Below are positions 8,462-16,954 of a stretch of DNA of 64,000 nucleotides, piece by piece. Source of the DNA: Mycetohabitans endofungorum (GTDB taxonomy: Bacteria > Pseudomonadota > Gammaproteobacteria > Burkholderiales > Burkholderiaceae); assembly GCF_002927045.1 (NCBI RefSeq), contig NZ_PRDW01000008.1:62001-126000 (forward strand), written 5' to 3'. Below the pieces are notes generated by a model. The model did no database searches, was not told the origin of the DNA, and was given only the letters and a program-made list of their open reading frames with translations. How positions within the stretch are numbered: the first letter of the stretch is position 1; every line of letters starts with the position of its first letter. A program made the position numbers and the translations under genes.

Positions 8462-9856
8462 ATGCACATTCATATTCTCGGGATTTGCGGCACGTTTATG
8501 GGCGGCCTGGCCGTACTGGCGCGCGCCGCGGGTCATAAGGTCACGGGCTGCGACAGCGGCGTGTACCCGCCGATGAGCACCCAGTTGCAAAGTCAAGGCA
8601 TCGAGTTGATCCAGGGCTATGGTGAAGAACAACTGGCGTTGCAGCCGGATCTGTTCGTCGTCGGCAATGTGGTGATGCGCGGCAATCCGCTGATGGAGGC
8701 GATTCTGGATCGCGGCTTGCCCTACGTGTCGGGCCCGCAGTGGTTGGGGGAGCACGTGCTGGCCGGCAAATGGGTGCTGGCTGTCGCCGGCACGCACGGC
8801 AAGACCAGTACAGCGTCGATGCTCGCGTGGTTGCTTGAGGACGCGGGGATGAATCCCGGTTTCTTGATCGGCGGCGTGCCGTTGAACTTTGGCATCTCCG
8901 CCCGTTTAACCGATTCGAGCTTTTTCGTGATCGAGGCAGACGAGTACGACACCGCATTCTTCGACAAGCGGTCCAAGTTTGTCCACTACCGACCCCGCAC
9001 GGCCATATTGAACAATCTCGAATTCGACCATGCCGATATCTTCGACAACCTGGCGGCGATCGAGACGCAGTTCCACCACCTAGTGCGCACCATTCCAAGG
9101 ACGGGGCGGATCGTTGTGAACGGCGCCGACGACGCATTGCAGCGCGTGCTGGCCCACGGCTGCTGGAGCGAGGTCGAGCGCTTCGGCGTCGAGGGCGGAT
9201 GGCAGGCGCTGCCGGCCGATGAGGTGGGTCCGGCAGACGAGCGTTTCGCGGTGTATTGTCGTGCGCAACGAGTGGGCGTGGTCGACTGGCCGCTGCAAGG
9301 CGAGCACAACCGGATGAATGCGCTGGCTGCAATCGCAGCTGCGCACAGCGTCGGTGTGCCGGCTGCGCAGGCGACGACGTCGCTTGGCGGTTTTCGCAAC
9401 GTGAAGCGCCGCATGGAGGTGCGCGGCAGCGTCGATGGCGTTACCGTCTACGATGACTTCGCGCACCATCCGAGCGCGATTGGCACGACCATTGCCGGCT
9501 TGCGCACCCGCATCGGCGATGCGCCGCACGCCCGGATCCTCGCGGTGCTCGAGCCGCGCTCGAACACAATGAAACTCGGCACGATGAAGGTGCAGCTTCC
9601 GGCAAGTCTGGCGGGCGCCGATCTGGTGTTCGGTTACGGTGCGTCCTCAGGCAAGGACGCGCTGGGCTGGGATCTCGGGGCGGCGCTTGCGCCGCTGGGA
9701 GACAAGGCGCATGCCTTCGATGACCTCGGCGCACTGGTGCGGGCCGTCGCCTCGGTTGCGCGTGCCGGTGATCATGTGCTCGTGATGAGCAACGGCGGTT
9801 TCGGCGGCGTGCACCAGAAGTTGCTTGACGCGCTGGCGAACCGGGGAGCGGCATGA
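8462..9856 (+). CDS. mpl: UDP-MurNAc:L-alanyl-gamma-D-glutamyl-meso-DAP ligase Mpl
   Basis: 464 residues. Mpl reattaches the recycled murein tripeptide to UDP-MurNAc in the cytoplasm. The start MHIHILGICGTFMGGLAVLA is the family N-terminus. The Mur-ligase ATP loop GTHGKTS is at 110-116, and VIEADEYDTAFFDKRSKF is diagnostic for Mpl rather than MurC. The NNLEFDHADIF and YDDFAHHPSAIG motifs are also present. I chose the ATG at 8462 on this homology; the frame is open further upstream over the divergent gene. Its stop overlaps the next start by 4 bp (ATGA), implying translational coupling. Confidence 0.96.
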   Translation: MHIHILGICGTFMGGLAVLARAAGHKVTGCDSGVYPPMSTQLQSQGIELIQGYGEEQLALQPDLFVVGNVVMRGNPLMEAILDRGLPYVSGPQWLGEHVLAGKWVLAVAGTHGKTSTASMLAWLLEDAGMNPGFLIGGVPLNFGISARLTDSSFFVIEADEYDTAFFDKRSKFVHYRPRTAILNNLEFDHADIFDNLAAIETQFHHLVRTIPRTGRIVVNGADDALQRVLAHGCWSEVERFGVEGGWQALPADEVGPADERFAVYCRAQRVGVVDWPLQGEHNRMNALAAIAAAHSVGVPAAQATTSLGGFRNVKRRMEVRGSVDGVTVYDDFAHHPSAIGTTIAGLRTRIGDAPHARILAVLEPRSNTMKLGTMKVQLPASLAGADLVFGYGASSGKDALGWDLGAALAPLGDKAHAFDDLGALVRAVASVARAGDHVLVMSNGGFGGVHQKLLDALANRGAA

Positions 9857-10467
9857 TTCTCTATCTGCACGGATTTCGCTCTTCGCCCCGCTCGTTCAAA
9901 GCACGCCTGCTGGCCGAGCGGCTGGCGCGGCTCGGTCGAGCCGGCGACTGGCTGTGCCCGCAATTGCCGGTGTCGCCGCGTGAGACGATCGCGCTGGCCG
10001 AGCGACTGGTCCAACAGACTCAACAGGCGCGTGCGGCGGATCGCGACGCGCCGGTCACGCTGATCGGCAGCTCGCTGGGTGGTTTTTTTGCCACTTATCT
10101 GGCCGAAAAACATGGCTGGCCGGCGATGCTGCTCAACCCGGCGGTGGTGCCGCAGCGCGACTTGTCCGCGTATCTCGGTGAGCAGCCGTTGTGGCACGGC
10201 GGCGGCTCGATCGTTGTCGAGCCGCATCACCTCGACGAGTTGAGTGCGCTGCGGGTCGCCGCGATCACGCGGCCCGAGCGGTATCATTTGATTGCCGCGA
10301 CCGGCGACGAAGTCCTCGACTACCGGGAGATGCTTGCGCACTACGCCGGTGTGCGCACCACGCTGATCGATGGCGGCGACCACGCGATCAGCGATTTTGC
10401 GATGTACTTGGATGACGTACTCGCGTTTTGCGGCATCGACACCGGCCGCGGACCCGCCGCGGCGTAG
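9853..10467 (+). CDS. YqiA/YcfP-family alpha/beta-hydrolase (esterase)
   Basis: 204 residues. MILYLHGFRSSPRSFKA gives the oxyanion-hole HGF motif, and IGSSLGGFFATYLAE carries the nucleophile elbow G-S-S-L-G with the catalytic serine. A likely Asp (ATGDEVLDY) and the C-terminal histidine (GGDHAISDF) complete the triad. This is the YqiA/UPF0227 group, with small-ester hydrolase activity and unknown physiological substrate. The start overlaps the mpl stop by 4 bp, so the two are probably translationally coupled. Confidence 0.9.
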   Translation: MILYLHGFRSSPRSFKARLLAERLARLGRAGDWLCPQLPVSPRETIALAERLVQQTQQARAADRDAPVTLIGSSLGGFFATYLAEKHGWPAMLLNPAVVPQRDLSAYLGEQPLWHGGGSIVVEPHHLDELSALRVAAITRPERYHLIAATGDEVLDYREMLAHYAGVRTTLIDGGDHAISDFAMYLDDVLAFCGIDTGRGPAAA

Positions 10468-10542
10468 TACTGGACCCCCGGGCGGCGCACGCGGCGCTGC
10501 CCCCGGCCGCCACGTGCGGCCTTCACGTTTCGAGAGTACCGA

Positions 10543-12651
10543 GTGAACGTTTTTTTTGAGGAATCCGGCAGTTTTAAGGCTGGCACGGTATTGAATCGGC
10601 AAGGTGACGCGTTCCAGGTCGAGTTGCCGGGTGGGCGTCGCGCCAAGGTTCGCAGCAAGGACGTGCTAATCGAGTTCGACAGCCCGAGCGCCGCCGACCT
10701 GATTCAGCAGGCCGATGCGGCGGCGAAGGAAATCGACCTGGATTTCCTGTGGGAAATCTCTCCGCCGGACGAGTTTCGCTTCACCGACCTAGCCAATGAC
10801 TATTTCGGTGGTACGCCGGATCCCGTGCAAAAGAGCGCGCTGGTACTTTGCATGCACGGCTCGCCGATTTACTTCCGACGCAAGGGACGGGGACAGTACC
10901 AGCGCGCGCCCGAGGAGCAGTTGAAAATGGCGCTCGCGGCGCTGGAGCGGCGGCGCCAACAGGCGATCGTGCAGCAGCAGTACGAGGACGAACTTAAGGC
11001 CGGTAGGCTGCCTGCCGCGTTCGATGGCAAGGTGCTCGGCTTGCTCACGCGGGCGGACAAGAATGCGATTGAATACAAGGCGCTGGAAGCGGCCGCGCTC
11101 GCATTGGGCAAGTCGGCCGCGCAACTGATGCTGGACGTCGGCGGCATCCCGTCGGCACGCGCGTTGCACGAAGCACGGTTTCTGTCCGAGTACTTTCCGC
11201 ACGGTACCGGTTTCCCCGCGTTGAACGCAGGTCCGTTGCCGGAGGACCTGGGGGAGGCGATCGGCGTGCAGGCGTTTTCTGTCGATGACGTGACCACCAC
11301 CGAGATCGACGACGCCTTCTCAGTTCAGCGTCTGTCGGACGGGCGCGCCAGGATTGGTATTCACATCGCGGCGCCCGCGCTGGGCATCGAGCGCGGCGAC
11401 GCCGTGGACGCGATCGCGCGCGCGCGCCTGTCGACCGTCTACATGCCGGGCGACAAGATCACGATGTTGCCGGACGATTTCGTTGGCACGTTCACCCTGA
11501 AGGAAGGCGGATTGCGGCCGGCGTTGTCGCTGTACCTGATCATCGACACCGCCACACAGGACATCGTGATGACCGAGACGGTGGCCGAGCGCGTGCATGT
11601 GGTCAGCAACCTGCGGCACAACGTGTTGGACGAGATCATCACCGAACAGACGCTCGAGGCCGGCACCGGCGACTACCCGCACAAGGACGAGATCGCGGTG
11701 CTGTGGCCTTTTGCCAAGGCGCTATATGAGCGACGTCAGCAGGCGCGCATCGGCTACGGTCTCAGGCGTGAGGTGCCGCGCAACATCGACTATAACTTTT
11801 ACGTCGATGGCGAGCATGTCAGCATCACGCCGCGCCGTCGCGGTTCGCCGTTGGACCTGATCGTCGCGGAACTGGCGATCCTAGCTAACAGCCGCTGGGG
11901 TGCGTTCCTGCATGAGCATGGCGTGCCGGGCATCTATCGCGCGCAGCGCGCGTTTGGCCCGAATCGCACGCGGATGCAGACCACGCCGGCGCCGCACGAA
12001 GGGCTTGGCGTGGCGCAGTATGCGTGGAGTACCTCGCCGCTGCGCCGGTATGTCGACTTGGTGAATCAGTGGCAGCTACTGGCGTGTGTCCGACATGGCA
12101 TCACCGCGAAGCTGGCTGCGCCGTTCAAGCCGAAGGACGCGGACCTGTACGCCATCGTGCAGAATTTTGACGAGACCTATACCGCGTATGCTGACCACCA
12201 GCGGCGCATGGAACATTTCTGGTGTCTGCGCTGGCTGAAGCAAGAACAGCGCGACCGGGTGGTGGGCACGATCGTCAAGGACGACGTCGTGCGACTCGAG
12301 GAAGTCCCGCTGCTGTTGCACGTGCCGGGGTTGGGCGTGCAGGCGCGCGGTACGCGTGTGCTGCTTGAGGTGATGGCGATTGACGAGCTGCGCGTGGAGG
12401 CGTCGTGTCGGCTCATCGAAGTGCTGGACGTGGCGCGCGTGACGGGCGGCGACGAGACGAGCGAGGACGCGGAGACGGCGCTGGACACGGACAGCGGAAC
12501 GGACCTGGAAGCCGCGGCGGGTGATGACGTCCAGGCGCTAGGCGACGCGTCCAATGCGCCAGCGCAACCGGACAATGCACAGCCGGACGCGGGCGCGGCC
12601 GTTCGCGGCGACGTGACACACACGCGCAATGATGGTGAGGTGGCGCAATGA
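10543..12651 (+). CDS. RNase II-family 3'-5' exoribonuclease
   Basis: 702 residues. An RNB-domain ribonuclease degrading single-stranded RNA from the 3' end. The catalytic magnesium-binding stretch VDDVTTTEIDDAFSV lies near 247-261, and the C-terminal RNB motif TSPLRRYVDLVNQ near 502-514. An S1-like region follows. The last 65 residues are a strongly acidic, Ala/Asp/Glu-rich tail (DETSEDAETALDTDSGTD), probably disordered. The start is GTG at 10543-10545, giving MNVFFEESGSFKAGTV, the usual beta-proteobacterial form. The stop overlaps aroE by 4 bp. Confidence 0.93.
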   Translation: MNVFFEESGSFKAGTVLNRQGDAFQVELPGGRRAKVRSKDVLIEFDSPSAADLIQQADAAAKEIDLDFLWEISPPDEFRFTDLANDYFGGTPDPVQKSALVLCMHGSPIYFRRKGRGQYQRAPEEQLKMALAALERRRQQAIVQQQYEDELKAGRLPAAFDGKVLGLLTRADKNAIEYKALEAAALALGKSAAQLMLDVGGIPSARALHEARFLSEYFPHGTGFPALNAGPLPEDLGEAIGVQAFSVDDVTTTEIDDAFSVQRLSDGRARIGIHIAAPALGIERGDAVDAIARARLSTVYMPGDKITMLPDDFVGTFTLKEGGLRPALSLYLIIDTATQDIVMTETVAERVHVVSNLRHNVLDEIITEQTLEAGTGDYPHKDEIAVLWPFAKALYERRQQARIGYGLRREVPRNIDYNFYVDGEHVSITPRRRGSPLDLIVAELAILANSRWGAFLHEHGVPGIYRAQRAFGPNRTRMQTTPAPHEGLGVAQYAWSTSPLRRYVDLVNQWQLLACVRHGITAKLAAPFKPKDADLYAIVQNFDETYTAYADHQRRMEHFWCLRWLKQEQRDRVVGTIVKDDVVRLEEVPLLLHVPGLGVQARGTRVLLEVMAIDELRVEASCRLIEVLDVARVTGGDETSEDAETALDTDSGTDLEAAAGDDVQALGDASNAPAQPDNAQPDAGAAVRGDVTHTRNDGEVAQ

Positions 12652-13532
12652 ATGCGCCGCCTGCGCCTGCGCCTGCGCCGGGCGACCAAGGTCTGGACCG
12701 CTACGCGGTGATTGGCAACCCAGTCGCGCATAGCAAGTCGCCGGCCATCCATGCGAACTTTGCTCAGCAGACGGGCGAGCCGGTTAAATACGACCGGATT
12801 CTTGCGCCGGTGAACGGCTTCGCGCAGGCCGTGGACGCCTTCATGTCGGCCGGCGGGCGCGGGCTGAACGTCACGGTGCCATTCAAGCTGCAGGCCTATG
12901 CGCTGGCGACACGGCGTTCCGCGCGGGCGGAGGCGGCCGGGGCGGTCAATACGTTGCGCTTTGAGCGCGTGGACGGCGGCCGCATCGAGATCTTGGGCGA
13001 CAACACCGATGGCGTTGGACTGGTCACCGACGTCGAGGCGCAGCCCCGTGTCGCACTCAGCGGCGCGCGTGTGCTGCTGCTCGGCGCGGGCGGCGCGGCG
13101 CGCGGCGTGATCCTGCCTTTGCTGGAGCGCCGGCCCCGCGCGCTGACGATCGTTAACCGGACTGCGGCGCGCACGACCGAGCTAATCGAGCGCTTTGCAG
13201 TGTTTGCCCGGGCGGTGGGCTGCACATTGGAAGGCGGCGCGCCGGGCGTGGAGCACGGCGTCTACGATATCGTGATTAACGCGACCGCCGGCAGCCTCGA
13301 TGGGGCCGTACCGGTATTCGCAGCGGCGTGCGTCGGCCCAGGTACGCTCGCGTATGACATGATGTATGCAGCCGGGCCCACGGTGTTCATGCAGCACGCC
13401 GCACGCCTGGGCGCGCGCACTGTCGATGGCCTGGGGATGCTCGTGCGGCAGGCCGCGGAATCGTTCTTTGTTTGGCGTGGCGTGCGTCCCGACCCGGCTC
13501 CGGTGCTCGCGGCGCTGCGCGCGTCGCTGTAG
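12648..13532 (+). CDS. aroE: Shikimate dehydrogenase AroE
   Basis: 294 residues. Reduces 3-dehydroshikimate to shikimate with NADPH, two steps after AroQ. A Pro/Ala-rich leader of about 16 residues precedes the canonical YAVIGNPVAHSKSPAIHANF. Catalytic Lys80 lies in NVTVPFKLQAY and catalytic Asp121 in GDNTDGVG. The NADP-binding loop LLLGAGGAARGV and the NRT motif (IVNRTAART) follow, and the C-terminal GLGMLVRQAAESFFVWRG is typical. The ATGA overlap with the RNase gene indicates coupling. In Burkholderia, as I recall, mtgA follows aroE; here a decayed SDR fragment is found instead. Confidence 0.96.
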   Translation: MNAPPAPAPAPGDQGLDRYAVIGNPVAHSKSPAIHANFAQQTGEPVKYDRILAPVNGFAQAVDAFMSAGGRGLNVTVPFKLQAYALATRRSARAEAAGAVNTLRFERVDGGRIEILGDNTDGVGLVTDVEAQPRVALSGARVLLLGAGGAARGVILPLLERRPRALTIVNRTAARTTELIERFAVFARAVGCTLEGGAPGVEHGVYDIVINATAGSLDGAVPVFAAACVGPGTLAYDMMYAAGPTVFMQHAARLGARTVDGLGMLVRQAAESFFVWRGVRPDPAPVLAALRASL

Positions 13533-13551
13533 GCGCGCACCCGGATGGGTG

Positions 13552-13734
13552 ATGACGGACAAGCAACGGCGCCTGTGGCTGGACGATGACGGACGCCGTG
13601 CGATCAAGCAGGGGCAGTGCCTGGACCGCGAGCTGTTGCCGGAGGACATCGCACGCATGGCGCTGTTCCTATGCGCGGACGACAGCGCGATGACCACCGC
13701 GCAGCAGTTCATCGTCGATGGAGGCTGGGCGTGA
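13552..13734 (+). pseudogene. Remnant: C-terminal end of a short-chain dehydrogenase (SDR)
   Basis: About 60 codons remain. They read RELLPEDIARMALFLCADDS, then AMTTAQQFIVDGGWA and stop. This is the classical C-terminal end of an SDR-family oxidoreductase (PEDIA...FL.SD.....TGQ...VDGG). The Rossmann fold and the catalytic Ser-Tyr-Lys are absent, and the upstream sequence is the end of aroE, so it is a deletion leftover. The last residues before the stop are in good agreement with the family, suggesting recent loss. A possible source is a sugar-catabolic operon next to pyrF in relatives; this is inference. Confidence 0.75.
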
Positions 13735-13761
13735 GCGCGCCGGGCCGTCCGTATAAGCAAG

Positions 13762-13767
13762 TAGAAT
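13762..13767 (+). promoter_or_regulatory. Possible -10 element of pyrF
   Basis: TAGAAT lies 49 bp before the pyrF start, in the 81-bp gap after the SDR remnant. No clear -35 is visible. Confidence 0.35.
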
Positions 13768-13815
13768 ACGGGTTTGCCCGCCGCGTCGTTCGCGGTGCTT
13801 CTTGCAGATTTGACC

Positions 13816-14628
13816 ATGTCCTTCATTGCTACCCTAGAGCGCGCCTGGCAGCGCACGCAATCGTTGCTGTGCGTCGGGCTCGACCCCGAGCCATCGCGCT
13901 TTCCGTCGCATCTGGCTGGGCGCGCCGATGCCATCTTCACGTTCTGCCGCGAGATCGTCGACGCCACCGCGCCCTATGCGAGCGCATTCAAGCCGCAGAT
14001 CGCCTATTTCGCCGCACACCGTGCGGAAGAGCAACTCGAGGCGTTGATCGCGCACATTCACGCGCGGCACCCGGGGCTGCCGGTGGTGCTGGATGCCAAA
14101 CGCGGCGACATCGGCAGCACCGCGGAGCAGTATGCGCGCGAAGCGTTCGAGCGATATCGCGCAGACGCGGTGACGGTCAACCCCTATTTGGGGTTCGACT
14201 CGATCGAGCCGTATCTCGCGTATCGGGACAAGGGCGTGATCGTGCTATGCCGCACGTCGAATCAGGGCGGCTCGGACTTGCAATTCCTCGACATTGGGGG
14301 GCGGCCTCTGTACCAGCACGTGGCAGCGCTTGCCGCTGAGCAATGGAATACCAGCGGACAGCTCGGGCTGGTGGTGGGCGCGACGTTCCCGAAGGAAATT
14401 CATGCGGTGCGCCAGCTTGTCGGTACGATGCCGCTGCTGATCCCGGGAATCGGCGCGCAAGGCGGCGACATTGAGGCGACGGTCAATGCCGGTCGCACGG
14501 CCAACGGCACCGGCATGATGATCAACTCGTCGCGCGCGATTCTGTACGCGCGCAGCGGCGAGGACTTCGCATTGGCTGCGGCCGATGCTGCGCGCGCCAC
14601 GCGCGACGCGATCAACGACCATCGCTAA
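13816..14628 (+). CDS. pyrF: Orotidine 5'-phosphate decarboxylase PyrF (long-type)
   Basis: 270 residues. Converts OMP to UMP, the last step of pyrimidine synthesis. The length and the catalytic motif [18 protein letters not shown] (Lys95, Asp98) mark the longer OMPDC subfamily found in Burkholderia and actinobacteria rather than the 230-residue E. coli type. Phosphate-binding parts [11 protein letters not shown] and [13 protein letters not shown] are present. The ATG at 13816 fits the family N-terminus ([11 protein letters not shown]); an in-frame ATG 42 bp upstream lacks support. It converges on pncC, whose stop is 18 bp away. Confidence 0.95.
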   Translation: MSFIATLERAWQRTQSLLCVGLDPEPSRFPSHLAGRADAIFTFCREIVDATAPYASAFKPQIAYFAAHRAEEQLEALIAHIHARHPGLPVVLDAKRGDIGSTAEQYAREAFERYRADAVTVNPYLGFDSIEPYLAYRDKGVIVLCRTSNQGGSDLQFLDIGGRPLYQHVAALAAEQWNTSGQLGLVVGATFPKEIHAVRQLVGTMPLLIPGIGAQGGDIEATVNAGRTANGTGMMINSSRAILYARSGEDFALAAADAARATRDAINDHR

Positions 14629-14646
14629 CGGGCCGACGGGACGCGC

Positions 14647-15147
14647 TCAGTGTTCTTTTTCGTCCAATAGCTTGAGTAGCCCGCGCAACGCGTGCGCTGC
14701 CGCCTGCTTGCGAATCTGGCCGCGATCTCCGCGCAATAGCTGGATCTCGCTGACCGTATGCAATCGGTTTGTCCACGCAAACACGACGGTGCCCACCGGC
14801 TTGACCTCGCTGCCGCCGTCCGGGCCGGCCACGCCGGTAATCGACAGCGCGAGTTGCGCGCGGCTGTTGCGCAGTGCGCCTTCGGCCATCGCACACGCCA
14901 CAGGCTCGCTGACCGCGCCGTGGCGCTCGATCATGTCGGCCGGCACGCCAATCATCTCGGTTTTGGCCAGGTTCGAATAGGTCACGAAGCCCCGCTCGAA
15001 CCAGCCGCTGCTGCCCGGGATGTCGGTGATCGCCGTTGCGACCATGCCGCCGGTGCACGATTCCGCGGTGACGAGCATCAGGCGCTCGTCGCGCAAGCGG
15101 TTGCCAACGCGAATCGCAAGTTGGTGGACTACCGTGTCAGTTGCCAT
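14647..15147 (-). CDS. pncC: Nicotinamide-nucleotide amidase PncC (CinA C-terminal domain)
   Basis: 166 residues from the ATG at 15145-15147. Deamidates NMN to nicotinic acid mononucleotide in NAD salvage. The hallmark AESCTGGMVATAITDIPGSS is intact, and so are GFVTYSNLAK, GAVSEPVA and SITGVAGPDGGS. Only the CinA C-terminal domain is present, as in E. coli YgaD-type proteins. An in-frame ATG pair further upstream (15195) would add 16 residues and lie 19 bp after pgpA. Shine-Dalgarno evidence is weak for both, so the start is not certain. Probably in one unit with pgpA and thiL. Confidence 0.92.
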   Translation of the reverse strand: MATDTVVHQLAIRVGNRLRDERLMLVTAESCTGGMVATAITDIPGSSGWFERGFVTYSNLAKTEMIGVPADMIERHGAVSEPVACAMAEGALRNSRAQLALSITGVAGPDGGSEVKPVGTVVFAWTNRLHTVSEIQLLRGDRGQIRKQAAAHALRGLLKLLDEKEH

Positions 15148-15214
15148 CGAATTAAACTTGTTGTTGGCTAGCAAGGGAAAACTACCTGCCATCATCGCAC
15201 GCGTGCTGTGCGCG

Positions 15215-15775
15215 TCAAAGCGAGCGTACCAACGCGATGACGAGTAATGTGAAGAATGCCGCGACGATATCGTCGAACATGATGCCGAAGCCGCCTGACA
15301 ACTGCTTGTCGAAATAGCGGATCGGCGGCGGCTTGACCATGTCGAAAAAGCGGAATGTCAGGAACGCGCCGAGTTGGCCGGTAAAGTTCGCCGGCGTGAC
15401 GAATAGCAGTACCAGCCAGATCGCAACGATCTCGTCCCAAACCGCCGCACCCGGATCCTTCACGCCCATGCGTCGCGCCGTGAAGCCGGTGAAGCCGCAT
15501 CCGGCGACAAAGCCGACAGCGATCAACATCCACCATTGCACGACGCTCAGGTACGGATTCAATGCGATGAACGACATCCAACCGAATAGGGTCCCGACCG
15601 TACCGGGCATCACTGGCGACAGGCCGCTGCCAAAGCCGAACGACAACACGTGCAGCGGATGGGACAACATGAAGCGCACGGTGGCGCGCGAGCGCGGCGC
15701 GGCGTCGGGGCCGGGCGGGGTCATCGGCGTGACGTGCGGCCGGTGCGCATCGGAGTGGGAAGAGTCATTCTGCAT
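15215..15775 (-). CDS. pgpA: Phosphatidylglycerophosphatase A PgpA
   Basis: 186 residues. An inner-membrane phosphatase forming phosphatidylglycerol from its phosphate. The conserved motifs SPVMPGTVGTLFG, WDEIVAIWLV, FRFFDMVKPPPI and FDDIVAAFFTLL carry the acidic catalytic residues, and there are about three to four hydrophobic segments. A polar N-terminal stretch of about 60 residues precedes the membrane part. I chose the ATG at 15773-15775, which overlaps the end of thiL by 11 bp, the usual thiL-pgpA arrangement. Longer in-frame starts would lie deep inside thiL. Confidence 0.93.
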   Translation of the reverse strand: MQNDSSHSDAHRPHVTPMTPPGPDAAPRSRATVRFMLSHPLHVLSFGFGSGLSPVMPGTVGTLFGWMSFIALNPYLSVVQWWMLIAVGFVAGCGFTGFTARRMGVKDPGAAVWDEIVAIWLVLLFVTPANFTGQLGAFLTFRFFDMVKPPPIRYFDKQLSGGFGIMFDDIVAAFFTLLVIALVRSL

Positions 15776-16790
15776 GGAAATGGTCAAAACTGCGCCAAGT
15801 TGTGCCAATCGGGGCGCCGGACGCATCGTACCAATGCACCGCGTGCGAGTCGATGGCGGTGGTGTTACCCGCGGGCGGATCGGCAAGGGCGTCTATTGTA
15901 CCTATCCGTGTAAGCGGCACGCCGATGCGTGCGGCGAGCGCGAGCAGCGTGTCGCGCTGGCTGGGCGGCGCGGTGAAGCACAGCTCGTAGTCGTCGCCGC
16001 CCTCAATCGCGCAACGGCGTTGGATCGACAGGGGCTGCGCACGCAGGGCGGCCGAGCGCGGCAGCGCGTCGACGTCCACGCGCGCGGCCACATTAGAACG
16101 CCTTAGAATGTGCGCCAGGTCTCCGGCCAACCCATCGGACAGGTCGAGCGCGGCGTGCGCGATGCCCCTTAGCGCGATGCCGAGCGAGATACGGGGTTCG
16201 GGCATCTGCAGCGCATGACGTAACGCGGGCAGCGCGTGCGCGGCGAGCGTCCATTCGCCGCGCAGCGCGCCTAGCGCCAGCCGCGCGTCGCCCAGCGTGC
16301 CGGACACCCAAATGTCGTCGCCGGGCTGGGCGGCGTTGCGGCGCAGTGCCTGGCCGCTGGGCACGTCGCCGAACACGGTGATGCAGATGTTCAGCGGCCC
16401 TGCGGTGGTGTCGCCGCCGACCAACTCGCAGCCGTGGCGATCGGCTAGCGCGAACAGTCCGTGCGCAAATGCCTCGAGCCAGCCCTGGCGCGCCGCGCCA
16501 GCATCCGGCAGCGCCAGCGCCAGCGTGAACGCGCGTGGTTCGGCGCCCATGGCGGCCAGGTCCGACAGGTTGACCGCCAGAGCCTTGTGTCCCAGCGTCG
16601 CCGGCGGGACGTCGGCGAAGAAGTGGCGCCCTTCGATCAGCATGTCGGTGGACACCGCCAATTCGTGCCCGGGCCGCCCGGCAAGCAACGCGCAATCGTC
16701 GCCGATCCCCAGCACGGCGTCGCGGCGTGGTTGCTCGCGCCGGGCGAAATAACGATCAATAAGGCTGAATTCAGATAAGAAGGTCGGCAT
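15765..16790 (-). CDS. thiL: Thiamine-monophosphate kinase ThiL
   Basis: 341 residues. Phosphorylates thiamine monophosphate to the active diphosphate. The start MPTFLSEFSLIDRYF is standard. The metal- and ATP-binding motifs GIGDDCALL, STDMLIEGRHF, GHKALAVNLSDLAAMGA, GGDTTAG and DLSDGLAGDLAHIL are all present in order, and the IEGGDDYELCFTAP motif is near residue 260. An in-frame ATG 72 bp upstream is not supported by homology. The gene heads the leftward thiL-pgpA-pncC unit; 164 bp separate it from the divergent maeB. Confidence 0.95.
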   Translation of the reverse strand: MPTFLSEFSLIDRYFARREQPRRDAVLGIGDDCALLAGRPGHELAVSTDMLIEGRHFFADVPPATLGHKALAVNLSDLAAMGAEPRAFTLALALPDAGAARQGWLEAFAHGLFALADRHGCELVGGDTTAGPLNICITVFGDVPSGQALRRNAAQPGDDIWVSGTLGDARLALGALRGEWTLAAHALPALRHALQMPEPRISLGIALRGIAHAALDLSDGLAGDLAHILRRSNVAARVDVDALPRSAALRAQPLSIQRRCAIEGGDDYELCFTAPPSQRDTLLALAARIGVPLTRIGTIDALADPPAGNTTAIDSHAVHWYDASGAPIGTTWRSFDHFHAE

Positions 16791-16908
16791 GATGCGGGAC
16801 GAAGCTTGCATGGCAGGGATGCGCGCCGCGTCGTGCGCGACGCGGCTGCACGGTGCCGTCACCGCGGCGGCAATCGGACAGCACCCGTCTAGGGTCCGCC
16901 AGTGACGT

Positions 16909-16914
16909 TACAAT
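16909..16914 (+). promoter_or_regulatory. Possible -10 element of maeB
   Basis: TACAAT (within TTACAAT) lies 40 bp before the maeB ATG in the 164-bp divergent gap between thiL and maeB. No -35 at good spacing was found. Confidence 0.35.
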
Positions 16915-16954
16915 GCGGCTCAAACATGTATTTTAATCGCACTGCCAGGCCATT

